Shown here piece after piece: positions 35,640-46,150 of a stretch of DNA of 64,000 nucleotides. Every line of letters starts with the position of its first letter. Position 1 is the stretch's first letter. The notes beneath the pieces are model-generated. The model ran no database searches. It worked only from the letters and a program-made list of their open reading frames with translations, and was not told the DNA's origin. The stretch comes from Crocodylus rhombifer (taxonomy: Eukaryota; Chordata; Crocodylia; Crocodylidae), in contig JAVSML010020349.1 in assembly GCA_038503035.1 (NCBI GenBank), positions 1 through 64,000 of the forward strand. The letters run 5' to 3'. The position numbers were made by a program, and so were the translations under genes.

Positions 35640-36800
35640 CTGACAGAAGGCAGCCTACCGCCATGATGATGGGGACACGGGGGATAGAGCGGGGGGCGGA
35701 GTGCAAGGCCAGCACAGCAGGCCTCAACCCCCTTCCCCCCGCCCTACTCCTTGGAGGCAGCCCTGCTGGCCTCACCCCCCTCTCCCACCACCCTGCTCCC
35801 TGCAGATAAAGTGGGTGGAGGGAGCGGGCCCAGGCCCAACGCGGGGGGAGAGGGGAGCAGGCCCAGGCCCAGTGCAGGAGGGGGAAATGGGCCCAAGCGG
35901 GGGAAAAGCTAGCCCAGCAGAGGGGCAGGGGGTACAGTGGGTTCAGCCCAACGTGGCCACAGCAGCAGCTGGGGGAGGGAAGGACCGGGTTTCCTCTCCC
36001 CCTTGGGCCTGGGCCCACTCCTTCCCCACTCCCCTCCCCCGTGTCAGCCCTGAGCCCCCTCCTCCTATCCCCCCATCGCCCCCAGGTCAGCCTGGGCCCA
36101 CTGCTCCCGCCCCTCTGCTGTGGCAGCCTGCACGAACAACATGTGCCCCCGGTGGCTGGGGGGCATGGCAGGGGCAGGAGTGCGGAGGCGGTAAGCAGGA
36201 GCTACTGCAGACGCCGCCAGTGCTGTCGGCGGTGGGGGGTGGTAGTGAGCAGCAACTGCCTGCAGGTGCCACTGAGAGTATCATCGGCGGCTTTTTGCAG
36301 GGAATGCACTGCCACGCTCAGGGGGTGCACCCATGTCCTCCTCTACGCATCACCGCTGGTGGCCTGGCTTCTCCTTACCCTCGGGCCTGGTCCTCCCCCT
36401 CATTGGGGATTGCTGACCACCGGCAGTGTCAGCGGCAAGGGGACAGTGTGGTGAGCAGCAACCACCCACAGGTGCCGCCGACAGTGTCAGCCGCGCCTTT
36501 TTGTAGGGAAAGCACCGCCACGCTCAGGGGGTGCACCCGTGTCCTCCTCTACGCATCACCTCTGGTGGCCTGGCTTCTCCCTAGCCTCACGCCTGGTCCT
36601 CCTCTGTACTGGGCCCGGGCCCACTTCTCCCTTCCCCCCACTGCTGCGGCGGGAAGTGGGGGAGCGGGCCTGGACCCCAGTCAGCAGGAGGGAAGGGGGA
36701 GAGGGCCTGGATGGAGGCCTGGGGCTCTGTACCTGCCTGCTCCCCACCCTCCATCCTTCTTGATGGGCAGTTGGCTAGTAAATAATAAAAACAGTAAGAA
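35640..36800. repeat. GC-rich repeat complex with internal duplication
   Basis: About 1.15 kb of very GC-rich DNA. Segment 36131-36350 resembles, in opposite orientation, the hAT at 61040-61313: GCACGAACAACATGTGCCCC, then GCAGGAGTGCGG, then GACGCCGCCAGTGCTGTC, then CTTTTTGCAGGGAATGC, then CTACGCATC. A second partial copy, about 36440-36600, repeats the last part. The duplicated wording is CCACGCTCAGGGGGTGCACC at about 36313 and 36519, spaced about 206 bases. A 367-codon plus-strand frame covers the region; it is rich in Pro, Gly and Ala with no domain, so I treat it as compositional. Confidence 0.6.
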
Positions 36801-37468
36801 CTAATGGCTTGGTGTCTCTGTTTATGTTCCTGATATGATAAATTAGTGACACCCTCACGTAATGAAAAAAAAAGGACCTTCATTCAAATAAAAATTAGTC
36901 TGTCTTCATTGTTTTTTTCTGGTTTGATTAGTCCATTCTTCGTTTTAAAAAGAATTAATGGAGAGTGGTCTCATAAAATACATTGATCAGATTCTTTATT
37001 TAAGGGGTGGAAAATTGATGGGCTGTCCTATGATCTGAACGCTTAAACCTAAATTTTTACATGTAGCCTCCTAAGTTTAGGAGTCTTACTTTAGCTGAGT
37101 GTCCAATTTGAATTGCCTGCATCATGCACTTTGAGCCTATGGGTATTGCAGCCTTCTGTGGAGTTCAGGTCCTAGCTTCCTACATTGGTTAAATGGAAAG
37201 GGATCTGATCTCAACCCTGACTAGAATCAAGTTGGGTCCAAGGGACAAAGGTTCTCTGAAAAGGAAAAGGGGGTCATGATAGAAAAGATCAAGAACCAGT
37301 GGTGTATATGAGCTGGAGACATACCCAGACACCTAACACTTTACCCCAAGGTACTTCATTTGAAACATGTGAAGTAACATCTGTTTTGCACTAAGGTCCT
37401 AGCTCTCATTTGGATCTATAGGCCTGTGCCTTGTAACCTCACCACAGCTTCTATTTATACCCCTAGAA
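36801..37468. other. Single-copy noncoding DNA
   Basis: AT-rich with an A run at 36864-36873. No repeat family or coding signature recognised. Confidence 0.5.
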
Positions 37469-37704
37469 CAGGGGGTCTCAAACTGTGGTCCATGGACCAT
37501 AGCTGGTCCGCAAGCTTCATTCAGGTGGTCCGTAGAAAAGTTGCAGAACAGTCGAGACTATCTGTACGTAAGGTAAGACTGTTGATATTAAAATATGAGT
37601 TCTGTGCTTTGATTTGTAGAACAAAAAAAGTCTATTAAGTGGTCTGCTGAGACCCTCAGCAATTGTCAAGTGGTCCATGGAAAAAAAAAGTTTGAGAACC
37701 ACTG
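37469..37704. mobile_element. Short non-autonomous hAT element
   Basis: A 236-bp element with left end CAGGGGGTCTCAAACT and right end AGTTTGAGAACCACTG, inverted copies. The flanks are CCCTAGAA (37461-37468) and CCCTAGAG (37705-37712), seven of eight bases matching with a central TA. Inside each end, 'GTGGTCCATGGACC' and 'GTGGTCCATGG' are related subterminal motifs. Confidence 0.9.
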
Positions 37705-37712
37705 CCCTAGAG

Positions 37713-38790
37713 CATGTGTGTCACATATTGGCAAACTCCTTCCGGTTTAACTGAATTTTATTATTCTGAGGTGCAGAGCTGTCTGTTCACAGAAAACCCC
37801 AAGGTTTTAGTAGTGTTATGTAAAGTGATTTGATGTCATTGTTCTTGTATCCAAAAAGAAGAATAACAACAATAATCAAAAGCAAGAGAACATTGGTTTC
37901 TTTTTTCTCCTTTCCGTTTCCGTGATGTTTCATGGTTTGGCCAGAATCTCACTATTTTTTCCTTTCAGTTGCTACCATACAGCTTTTACACAGACCTCTT
38001 TGGATTTGTTTCTAATGCCTAGAATACTTAAGCCAAAGTTCTATTCATTTTTTCCTGGCAGTGGCTACTTCAACAGAGAATACATTTGTTACAACTTTTG
38101 CTTGTCTGAAGCTGCATCTTCAGTTTTCTGCCTTTAGAAGATTCAAGCTTTTCTCAGTCCTGTTAGACCCTCCATTGGGTACCCAACCTTGTGATAAGAT
38201 GACAAGTGACTTCACATACTTGTTGAGATATTAGGTAGTAAACTGTCATAACTGGAAAATAATCTTAGACTCTGAAAGCTGGATTTAGTCACGTCAGCAG
38301 CGGTCTGATTTCCTAAAATGCTGAGCAACCGTATCTATTACCAACTTTAGTGGGGTATATGAATTCAGCAGCTCTGAAAATTAGGCCACTCTTAGTGAAG
38401 TGCCTAATTTTGGGCACCCAGGTTTGACAATACTAATCTTGTTATTTCAGTGCATGTGAGATCTTTTGCTGTCACTCAGACCATTGACCTTAGAAGCTGT
38501 GCCCACTGCAGTCTCTCTAGGCTCGGGAAAGCATGGGCTGCAGCGGGGCTAGGCAGGCAGTAAGCTGGCCCCTTCCCTCTGGCCACCGCTGCCAGTAAGT
38601 GACAGCAGAAAGCTGGAATGCACCTGTGGGCTCTAGGGGGGCCAGGTGACCAGTGGCTCCTCACCTCCTCTCCCCCCCACCCTCTGCACCCCCAGCACCA
38701 AACAAAGCATGGGGCCAGGCCTGGCAGGGCAGTTCAGGCTGGCACACAAAGATGGGGCTGGGGAAGTGGCTGTTGCCCCCACCTCTTAAC
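37713..38790. other. Noncoding DNA, GC-rich at its right end
   Basis: Bases 37713-38480 are AT-rich and single copy, apart from an old palindromic phrase ('GAAAATTAGGCCACTCTTAG', 38375). From 38485 to 38790 the sequence is GC-rich, with no end structure or motif, and runs up to the tail of a CR1. No gene. Confidence 0.45.
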
Positions 38791-38796
38791 ACACAG

Positions 38797-40980
38797 ATTT
38801 CATAGATTTCTAGGGTCAGAGGGGACCTATTAAATCATTGAGTCCGACCCCCTGCTCCGGACAGGAAAGAGCACTGGGGTCAAGTAACTTATCTAATCTC
38901 CTTTTGAACATCTCCAAGGTAGGGGAAAGCACTACCTTCTTTGGAAGCCCATTCCGTATTTTGGCAACCCTCACCGTAAAGACTCTTCCTGATGTCCACT
39001 CTAATTCTACTCTCCTTCAGTTTGTGGCCATTGTTTCTAGTAACCCCGAGGGGCACCCTGGTAAACAGAGTTCCCTGCTGACCCCACCCCGATGCGTTTG
39101 TAGATAGCCATGAGATCACCTCTCAGGCTTCTCTTGCGGAGGCTGAAGAAATTCAGGTCCCTCAATCTGTCTTCATAGGATCTTACCTGCAGGTCCTCAA
39201 CCATACTAGTAGGCCTCCTCTGAACCCTTTCGAGGTTATCCACATCCCTCTTGAAGTACGGTACCCAAAACAATGCAGTACTCAAGCTGCGACCTCACCA
39301 ATGCCGCATGGAGAGGAAGTATCACCTCCCTAGACCCGCTTGTGATGCACCTGCTGATGCAAGACAGAGTGTAGTTAGCCTTCCTTATCACTTTGTCACA
39401 TTGGCGACTCGTGTTCATTTTTGCATCGACTGTGACTCCAAGATCCCTTTCCACTGATGTGCTACATAGAATGGTACTTCCCAGTCTGTAGGTGTATTGG
39501 TAATTTTTTTTCTCCCCAGGTGCAGCACTTCGCACTTATCTTTGTTAAATTGCATCCTATTCTGATCAACCCACTTCCTCAGTCTATGCAAATCCACCTG
39601 AATTCACTCCCTACCCTCTAGTGTGTTTACTACATCACATAGTTTGGTGTCATCTGCGAATTTCGACAGAGTGCTTTCTACACCTTATCCAAATTGCTGA
39701 TGGAGATATTGAACAGCACTGGTCCAAGGACCAAGCCTTGGGGGACTCCACTGCCCACAACTTTCCAGGTAGAAACTGACCCATTCACCACCACTCCCTG
39801 AGTGCATCCCATAAGCCTGTTTTCCACCCACTTGACTGGGAAAAAATCCAAGTCACAGCTACTTAGTTTACTAGTAAGAATTGGGTATAAGGCCGTGTCA
39901 AAAGCCTTTTTAAAATCCAAATAAATAATGTCTACCTCTACTCCTGCATCTAAGCACTTCGTGACTTGGTCATAAAAAGAGACCAGGTTAGTCAGGCAGG
40001 ATCTGCCTGCTATAAACCCATATAGCATGCTGGTTGCCCCTTAACATTGTATTGCCCGATGGCCCCCCATAAATCTGATCCTTAATGATTTTTTCTAAGG
40101 TCTTGCCAAGAATAGAAGTGAGGCTAACTGGCCTATAATTATCCAGGTCCTCCTTCCTCTTCCTCTTGAAAATAGGGACCACATTAGCCCTTTTCCAATC
40201 TTCTGGGACCTGCCCTGAGCACCACAATTGCTCAAACTTGTGCCAGTGGTTTCGCTGTGACACCGGCCAATTCCTTTGGTACCCTTGGGTGAAGATCATC
40301 AGGGCCTGCTGACTTAAATATGTCCAATCCCTTCATCAAGTGCCCCTTCACCAGATCAGTGCTAACAGTTGGTGGATTGGTATCTCTCTCAAGCCAGACT
40401 AAAGTCTTGTTGGGAGGTGTGTCTGTATCTGTATCCAGGAACACAGATGCAAAGAAATCATTCGAGAGCTCAGCTTTGTCCATCCTATCTCTCACAAGTT
40501 GCCCTAGTCCATCCTATAGGGGTCCTATGTTACCCTGCACCTTCTTCCTGCTTCCTGTGTACTTAAAGAAGGACTTTTTGTTACCCTTAATTTTTGTTGC
40601 CAGCCTGAGTTCTGTTTCTGCTTTGGCCTTCCTCACTGCTTCCCTGCAAGTGCAAGCCAAGCAGGTATACTTCTCCTTGGTGGCTACCCCCTGCTTCTGC
40701 AGCCTGTAAGCCTCTCTTTTCCCCTGTAGGCTCTCCTGGATTTCCCAGCTTACCCAAGAGGGTTTCTTGGCTCTTTTGCCTCCCTTTATGTGTACTGGGA
40801 TGGTATCTCTCTGTGCCTACAGGATCAGTTCCTTGAGGAACTTGCACCCTTCCTGGACTCCCAACTCACCGATATTATTACACCTCAGTCCCACTTTAAT
40901 CTCCTGAGCTCATTGAAGTTCACCTTCCAGAAGTCTAGCACATCTGCCCTACTAGTTATCCTTCCCACCTTTCACCCATA
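38797..40980 (-). mobile_element. CR1 LINE, 5'-truncated, antisense
   Basis: The 3' tail at the left (ATTTCATAGATTTCTAGGGT) and about 2.2 kb of CR1 ORF2 read right to left. Reverse-transcriptase blocks are recognisable in order but in several frames: 'AELSNDFFASVF' (near 40470), 'YRPVSLTSILGKTLEK' (near 40120), '[11 protein letters not shown]' (near 39920), '[14 protein letters not shown]' (near 39740), 'FADDTKL' (near 39660) and 'LVRSQLEYC' (near 39280). Frame changes between blocks show it is inactive. The 5' part of ORF2 with the endonuclease is missing. It abuts the repeat beginning at 40981. Confidence 0.9.
38889..40847 (-). pseudogene. CR1 ORF2 reverse transcriptase, frameshifted
   Basis: This is the coding remnant of the CR1 above. 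The catalytic motif A aspartate (YLDF) and the FADD motif are both still readable, but at least five changes of frame separate the blocks, so no working enzyme can be made. The order fits a standard CR1 RT domain followed by the C-terminal 'GLFSLxKRxLRGDL' type region, seen here as 'LNFFSLRKRSLRGDL' near 39130. It differs from the better preserved copy at 58414-60186, so the two are separate insertions. Confidence 0.85.
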
Positions 40981-42245
40981 GGCTAGGGACAGCCATTCAA
41001 AAAGCCTGAGCCAGAATTGATTCATTTTTTGCAAGTTACTCTAAGCTGCACAGCTTAAACTGATTAATAACTGGACAGACATTCTCTGTTAAATCAGGAA
41101 ATGCAGGCACGTGCTTGCAGTGGTTTAAGCCAGAAGCTGGGGGACACTGGAGCATGCCTGCCATCCATTGCCAAAGGGGAGGGAAGAGAGACATCCTCCA
41201 AGGCTCTCACCCCCCCTGCTGGAACAGAGGGGCTGTGGCCAGGTACCAGCCAGGGTTAGCAACACACACAGGGTGCCAGCCACCAGCTGCTGCCAGACTG
41301 ATGAGTGGGGTGGGGGGAAAAGTCCTTTCTCTGAACCAAGAATGTATTGAACACAACAATTTGCAAAGTATACAACAGGGAACTACCAAAAATTTTTGCC
41401 TAAGCTAAGATACAGCCCAGTAAAACACAGCATACACAACTTAGTATAACTTAAAATGTAAAGTAGGAAGACAAGAGAAAGCCTTGCATAAGTCTTACTA
41501 ATCCTGAGGGCAGAATGTCTCCTTACAGCCAGGCATTCAAATAAAACTTGCTTTTGTTTAGGTTTTACAAGTACTGCTTTATAATGTAAATGTAGCCTCT
41601 GCATTTGTTGGTCTGCAGCTTCCCTTAACTCCATCTCCAGCACCTGTGTGTGATGATTGTCAGGTCTTTGCCAACACTTCCCACCTCTCAGTCTGGTCCT
41701 GCAGGTCTTAGCTCTGGGCTCACAGGTGCAGGTCTTGCCTCTCCCCGCCACTCCAGGACTGCTATGAAATGAATCCCCTCCCTGGCTGCAGGCAAGCTGG
41801 ACAGAGGGAAGAATTTACTCCATCTCTACCTGGAGGTGTGGCTGGGACTGGCAAACCCCAGCTGCAGTCCTCAGGGTTTGCCAGTGGTGGGGAGAGGGGA
41901 ATAGTGGGGGAGGGGGAGGAATTTGCCTCAGGGACCATGGCAGGCCAGCATCTGGCCATGCCCCACCCCTGCTTTGGCTAGAGAGCAGAGGGGAGGGGCC
42001 AGCCCTGATGTGGAGCAGAGAGCCCCACCCTGCCTAGAGAGCATGCCAGGGTGTTGGGGGAATCTGATTTAACATAAACCATCAAGAGGTCTGGGACATA
42101 CATTGCATAAACTGGTTTAACCCAGATCAGTTAAGTCTGATACTACATTCAGCTAGGTTTATCTGAAACCGGTTTCAGCCATTTTCAAACTGGTTTATGT
42201 GCACTGAATGTCTGTTCTTTACAGGTTTAACCCAGTTTCTGATCA
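40981..42245 (+). repeat. AAACTGGTTTA family, longest copy with inserted middle
   Basis: The left end GGCTAGGGACAGCCATTC and right part TGCACTGAATGTCTGTTC are imperfect inverted copies. The right 170 bases are dense in AAACTGGTTTA motifs. The copies at 26326, 32318 and 54873 share both end regions, but the middle 41120-42060 is not shared. It contains a segment, 41380-41760, unlike the rest, with an open minus frame of 122 codons. Confidence 0.65.
41383..41751 (-). other. Unidentified open frame within a repeat
   Basis: 122 codons on the minus strand, inside the middle of the AAACTGGTTTA-family copy. The middle of the product is basic and helical-looking (QQMQRLHLHYKAVLVKPKQK), and the end is hydrophobic (SLVFLLYILSYTKLCMLCF). 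No family is recognised. Downstream on the same strand the DNA is AT-rich and resembles a transcript 3' end, with AATACATTC but no proper AATAAA. It could be captured host sequence or chance. Confidence 0.2.
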
Positions 42246-42400
42246 CTTAAGCAGCATGGGGGGGCAGGAGTGGCACCTATTCTTCGCCTCTCCCCTGCCA
42301 CCACTGCTGCTCCCCTAGCCAGCTGGCCATTATGCTCCTCTCTCTAAATCAAGGCCCCACTCCATCCACAGCAACCATATGGTGGCATCTCATTGCAAAT

Positions 42401-42475
42401 TGCATCTTTTGTGAAAATCACTTAATTTCACAATTTTCACAAAAAATGCAAAATCGCGGTTTAAACCAAGCCCTA
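42401..42475 (-). repeat. End of a TAGGGC-type element with hairpin
   Basis: The segment finishes AAACCAAGCCCTA at 42475, whose reverse complement begins TAGGGC like the foldback hATs near 57-62 kb. Inside is a hairpin: TGCATCTTTTGTGAAAAT (42401-42418) pairs with ATTTTCACAAAAAATGCA (42433-42450), 17 of 18. The other end is not identified, so this is a fragment. Confidence 0.45.
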
Positions 42476-43015
42476 CCAGGGAACATGCTACTGATGGTCT
42501 CTGCACCTCATTGCCTGTGGCCTGAGCCACTCACTCCTTCCTCTCCCATTCTTAGTTTCTTTTTAAAAACTTGCTTTTCTCCTAAGACCCTGTTTAACAT
42601 ACATGCTACTTTATCATTGAAAATAGATGCCCAGGGAGATCTGCATTGAGAGTCTAATGCCAGGTGATCTCTAACAGAAAACGCAATCACACTAATGTCT
42701 TAGGACCCTATCAGAGCATGTCTCTTTTTTTTGCAGAGCATGTGTCTGGTTTTTGTTTTATTTTGTTATTTCCATCTCAGATAAATTTTTCCCTTTGGTT
42801 CCTACAACCACAATTAGGAGTTGGTAAGGATGATTGCAAATTGACACTAGGACATCTTCCTTACAGGTAAGAAGGGAGAGTGAAAGCTTCCTATTACAAA
42901 AGACGTTGTGAACCTAATAGATTCTTGCACGGGAAATCTGAGGCATAAATATAGAAGTGATTAACCGGTAGAGCTGGTAATGTGTCCCTAGACTCTGGGC
43001 AGAGACCCCTCCTCT

Positions 43016-43042
43016 TATAATAATAATAATAATAATAATAAT
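43016..43042. repeat. (TAA)n microsatellite
   Basis: About nine perfect TAA units directly upstream of the MIR. Its position suggests it grew from the A-rich end of that SINE. Confidence 0.9.
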
Positions 43043-43059
43043 ATGCTGTGCTAATGGAG

Positions 43060-43185
43060 GGCAAGTATCATCTCCATTTTCCTAAGGGATGATATACAGA
43101 GCAAGGAAATGATTTGCCCATAGCCACCCAATAGGTCAGTAGCAGAACCAGGAGTTAGATGCCAGATCTCCTTAATCTGTATGGA
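43060..43185 (-). repeat. MIR-type SINE fragment, antisense
   Basis: 'AAGTATCATCTCCATTTTCC', 'ATACAGAGCAAGGAAATGAT', 'TTGCCCATAGCCACCCAATA' and 'AGCAGAACCAGGAGTTAGA' match the reverse complement of the MIR core in order. Diverged and headless. Confidence 0.6.
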
Positions 43186-44119
43186 GCTCTGCATAACAGA
43201 TCAGGCAGCACTGAATCCTACACACATCTTAAGGTGCTTCTTTTCATATTGTCCAATGCCCATTAGCCTCAGTTGCTTCGTATTCAGCATCCTACAATTA
43301 AAGGGCTCCATAAATTCTCCTTATAACTAATCCCTCTTGCTTCTTTGAGGTGGATCCATGTATCACCATGTAAAGTGAGGATGCCTGGCAACGGAGAGAT
43401 CTTGGTTTCTTGGTAAGGAAATTAAATTTCAGATTCTGACATTCAGAACAGTAGAACCGACCTTCTTTCTTAATAAATTGGCTGCAGTAGTAGTAGCTGG
43501 AAGCCTGGGGTTGTCTGGTCAGACCCTTCCAGTAGGAGGCTCTGAAGCAGCAGGGAAAACTCTCCAGCTTTCAAGCATCTAGGGAAAGAATTCAGCCTGC
43601 TCTGGGGAAGGTGAAAAGGGGGAAACAGTGCAAGGAAAATGGTGTCGTTGGAGCCAAGAATGCAGAAACTCCCTTAATTTGCTCTGTGACTTCAGGTCTC
43701 AGCCCAACTGTTTGAGGCTCCAGCTCGCAGCATTCAGCAGAAGAGTAATAACATGTTGCCACAACAGCATAATTTGCCCCTGTTGATGTCCTTGTGCAAA
43801 ACACTAAAGGGAAACAAATCTTGGAGCAGTTTGGCTCAGAGAGCTAAATGAATTCAAACTCTTCCAAACACTCCTGCCTCAGCAGGGCCCTTATGCAGCA
43901 CAGAGATTGAACCAGACACTGTCAGGTCTCTCACTGTGGGCAAACAGACTGTCTTTATTTGTTTATCTTCAGTGTGCACGTTTGATGGGCCCAACCGTGT
44001 TCCCACTGGGCCAGATCCTGAAGAGATGAGCACATATACTTCCCACTGATATCTGTGGGAGCCAGGGATCCTCAGCACCTCACAAGGCTTGGCCCACTGA
44101 ATTCAGTGGGATTAAATAG

Positions 44120-44430
44120 AAGTAGATTAAGGCCTACTTATGTTACTGCAGTTAAAACCAAATAGATTATCTGCATATTAGTCTGGCTCAATGCATGAGT
44201 ATTAACACTGGCAGCACCACCTGACCGGTGTTGGTTAAAAAGACTATTTATCATTTGGCCATAAATCATAATTATCCCACAGCCAGCCTAAGTCAGAAAG
44301 AGGTAGGGCTGGGGGGAAGGGAGAGACATGACACTCTTGCAGCTGCTTTCATATCTCCCCTCCCAGCTAAGATTGCTTAGATTAAAAGCAAGAATTATGT
44401 GCAAGGACATTTGAAAGAAATCAGGTTTTA
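44120..44430. other. Candidate conserved noncoding block
   Basis: Repeat-free, with an octamer-like ATCTGCATATTAG at about 44168, CCATAAATCATAATTA at about 44259, and AT-rich homeodomain cores. Visually it resembles vertebrate developmental enhancers, but this is an impression only and needs alignment with other amniotes. Confidence 0.25.
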
Positions 44431-45188
44431 CAAATGCTAGTTTTTTTCTAGCAGTTGCCAAAAGTTGCTTGTTTTGGTGGCCAGAGAGGCACAGGCATCT
44501 CTTCCCCCCCCCCGCTTTTTTTGCTCCACAGGCTGCACAAGTGACAGTGTTTTAAATGGAAAGATTTGCAGTGAGCCATCAATCATTGTGCATGCAGGAT
44601 ATATCTCCTGGATTAGTGTTGCTCATGCTTCCCTAAATCAGCATAGCTAGAATATTTGTGGTTGTCTGTAGGAGATTTATGCAGGTGGGAGATTAGAACC
44701 AGTCTGTCATTTTTGTGTGGGAAGCACAAGATGGAAGGGGCTGGGGAATGCTGGCTTGCAGGAAGGAAGGATTTATGATAATGTCAGCAGATATTTAGGG
44801 GTTTCATAGAAGGACTGGTAGGAAAGGGCACGTGCCTTGTTAATTTGGAAACAGGAGGTGGTTGTTTTGATGCATCACTTTCAGATGAGCCTACTCAGGA
44901 GAAGTTAAGTGGACATTTCAACTTTAATCTGTCTGGGGACTTTTTATCTAATTTAAAGGACCAATATTTTGTTTATGGTCAATGCATTTCTTTTGATTGC
45001 TTTTTTTTCTTCAATAAAAGGTTGAGTAACAAATTGGCTTTATAGGAAACAATATCAGGTGAAGAAGTCCATGTCTCTGTCATAATTACTGTGTCTAAAT
45101 ATATTCACCTCTGCTAAAAAATATATAGCTTGTCTAAATAGAGGGGGGAGGGGAGGTGAAGTAGGAAATGAATATCCTTGTACATCAA

Positions 45189-45325
45189 GGCCAGATTCTC
45201 AACTGTCGTAAGTCAGTGTAGCTTCATTGATCTTAGTGGAGCTATGTTAGTTTATATTTTCAGATGATCTGGCTTATTTATTTCAGTGGAGCTATGCCAG
45301 TTTACATCAACTGAAGATCCCTCCC
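45189..45325. repeat. Old amniote foldback repeat
   Basis: GGCCAGATTCTCAACTGTCG at 45189 pairs with ATTTTCAGATGATCTGGC ending at about 45273, with CATTGATCTTAGTGGAGC near the centre. A second copy of the right arm (TCAGTGGAGCTATGCCAG then TTTACATCAACTGAAGATC) follows at 45283-45320. The arms have diverged but remain recognisable. Confidence 0.55.
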
Positions 45326-45764
45326 TCCATAATTTGCTAACTTCGCATACGTAGCTAAAGAGGTATATTTCATATCTATGTTCTGCCTTCTTTCGCATGG
45401 CTGACTTGAAGCAACAATTATAAGTCCAGTCTAAGGTTAGTTAACCAGTCTAATGCTCTTGAGGAAAGGGGATGTATTCCTGAGATGTCGCCGTCAAATT
45501 TGTATAGAGGACAAAGTGTTGTTATGTGGTCCGTAGTTTGTTCAGGGTTGCCACAGTTGCATTTTGCAGAATTCCTATTACACCTAGTGTATCAAGTGAT
45601 CACAGCATCCACGCCCGGTCTGGATCTGAATTAGAACCTTCCATGTTTTTTGTGGAAGGTCAAAACTCGGGAGGCTTTATTGTTGGATCGGAAATCAGAT
45701 GTTTATTCCAAATGGTAGTTTCATTCCTCCAAGCTGCTGCACTGTTGTGTCCTGTGAGGGCTTG

Positions 45765-46150
45765 TTTCATAGTTTATAGTTTCATAGTTTCTAGGGTCGG
45801 AAGGGACCTGAGCAAATCATTGAGTCTGACCCCCTGCCATGGCAGGAAAGAGTCCTGGGGTCAAACGACCCCAGCAAGGTGTACATCCAGCCTCCACTTA
45901 AAGACCCCCAGGGAGGAGCCTGCACCACTTCTCTTGGAAGTTGGTTCCAGATCCTAGCCACCCTAACAATGAAGTAGCGCCTCCTGATATCTAGCCTAAA
46001 TCTACCCTCTGCCAGCTTGTGATCGTTATTTCTGGTCACTCCTGGCAGTGCTCAGGGGAACAGGGACTCCCCCAATGCCTGCTGATCCCCCCTGACTAGT
46101 TTGTAACAGGCCACTAGATCCCCCCCCCCTCAGCCTTCTCTTGTGGAGGC
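45765..46150 (-). mobile_element. CR1 LINE 3' end, antisense
   Basis: About 385 bases from the 3' end of a CR1. The tail is partly doubled (TTTCATAGTTTATAG then TTTCATAGTTTCTAGGGTC), followed by 'CCCCTGCCATGGCAGGAAAG' and, at the right, 'CAGCCTTCTCTTGTGGAGGC', where the copy is truncated. It encodes only the last part of ORF2 in reverse. A C run at 46121-46129 looks like polymerase slippage or an assembly uncertainty. Confidence 0.88.

Larger units (their letters stand above)
42476..45188. other. Noncoding DNA, mainly single copy
   Basis: No gene. An AAT/ATT microsatellite lies at 43016-43042 and an antisense MIR at 43060-43185. A candidate conserved block at 44120-44430 is listed separately. 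Confidence 0.55.

Noticed and set aside
35701..36804. 367-codon plus-strand frame
   Set aside because: Rich in Pro, Gly, Ala and Ser, no domain, runs through GC-rich repeats with an internal duplication, and the opposite strand is also open for long stretches. Composition explains it.
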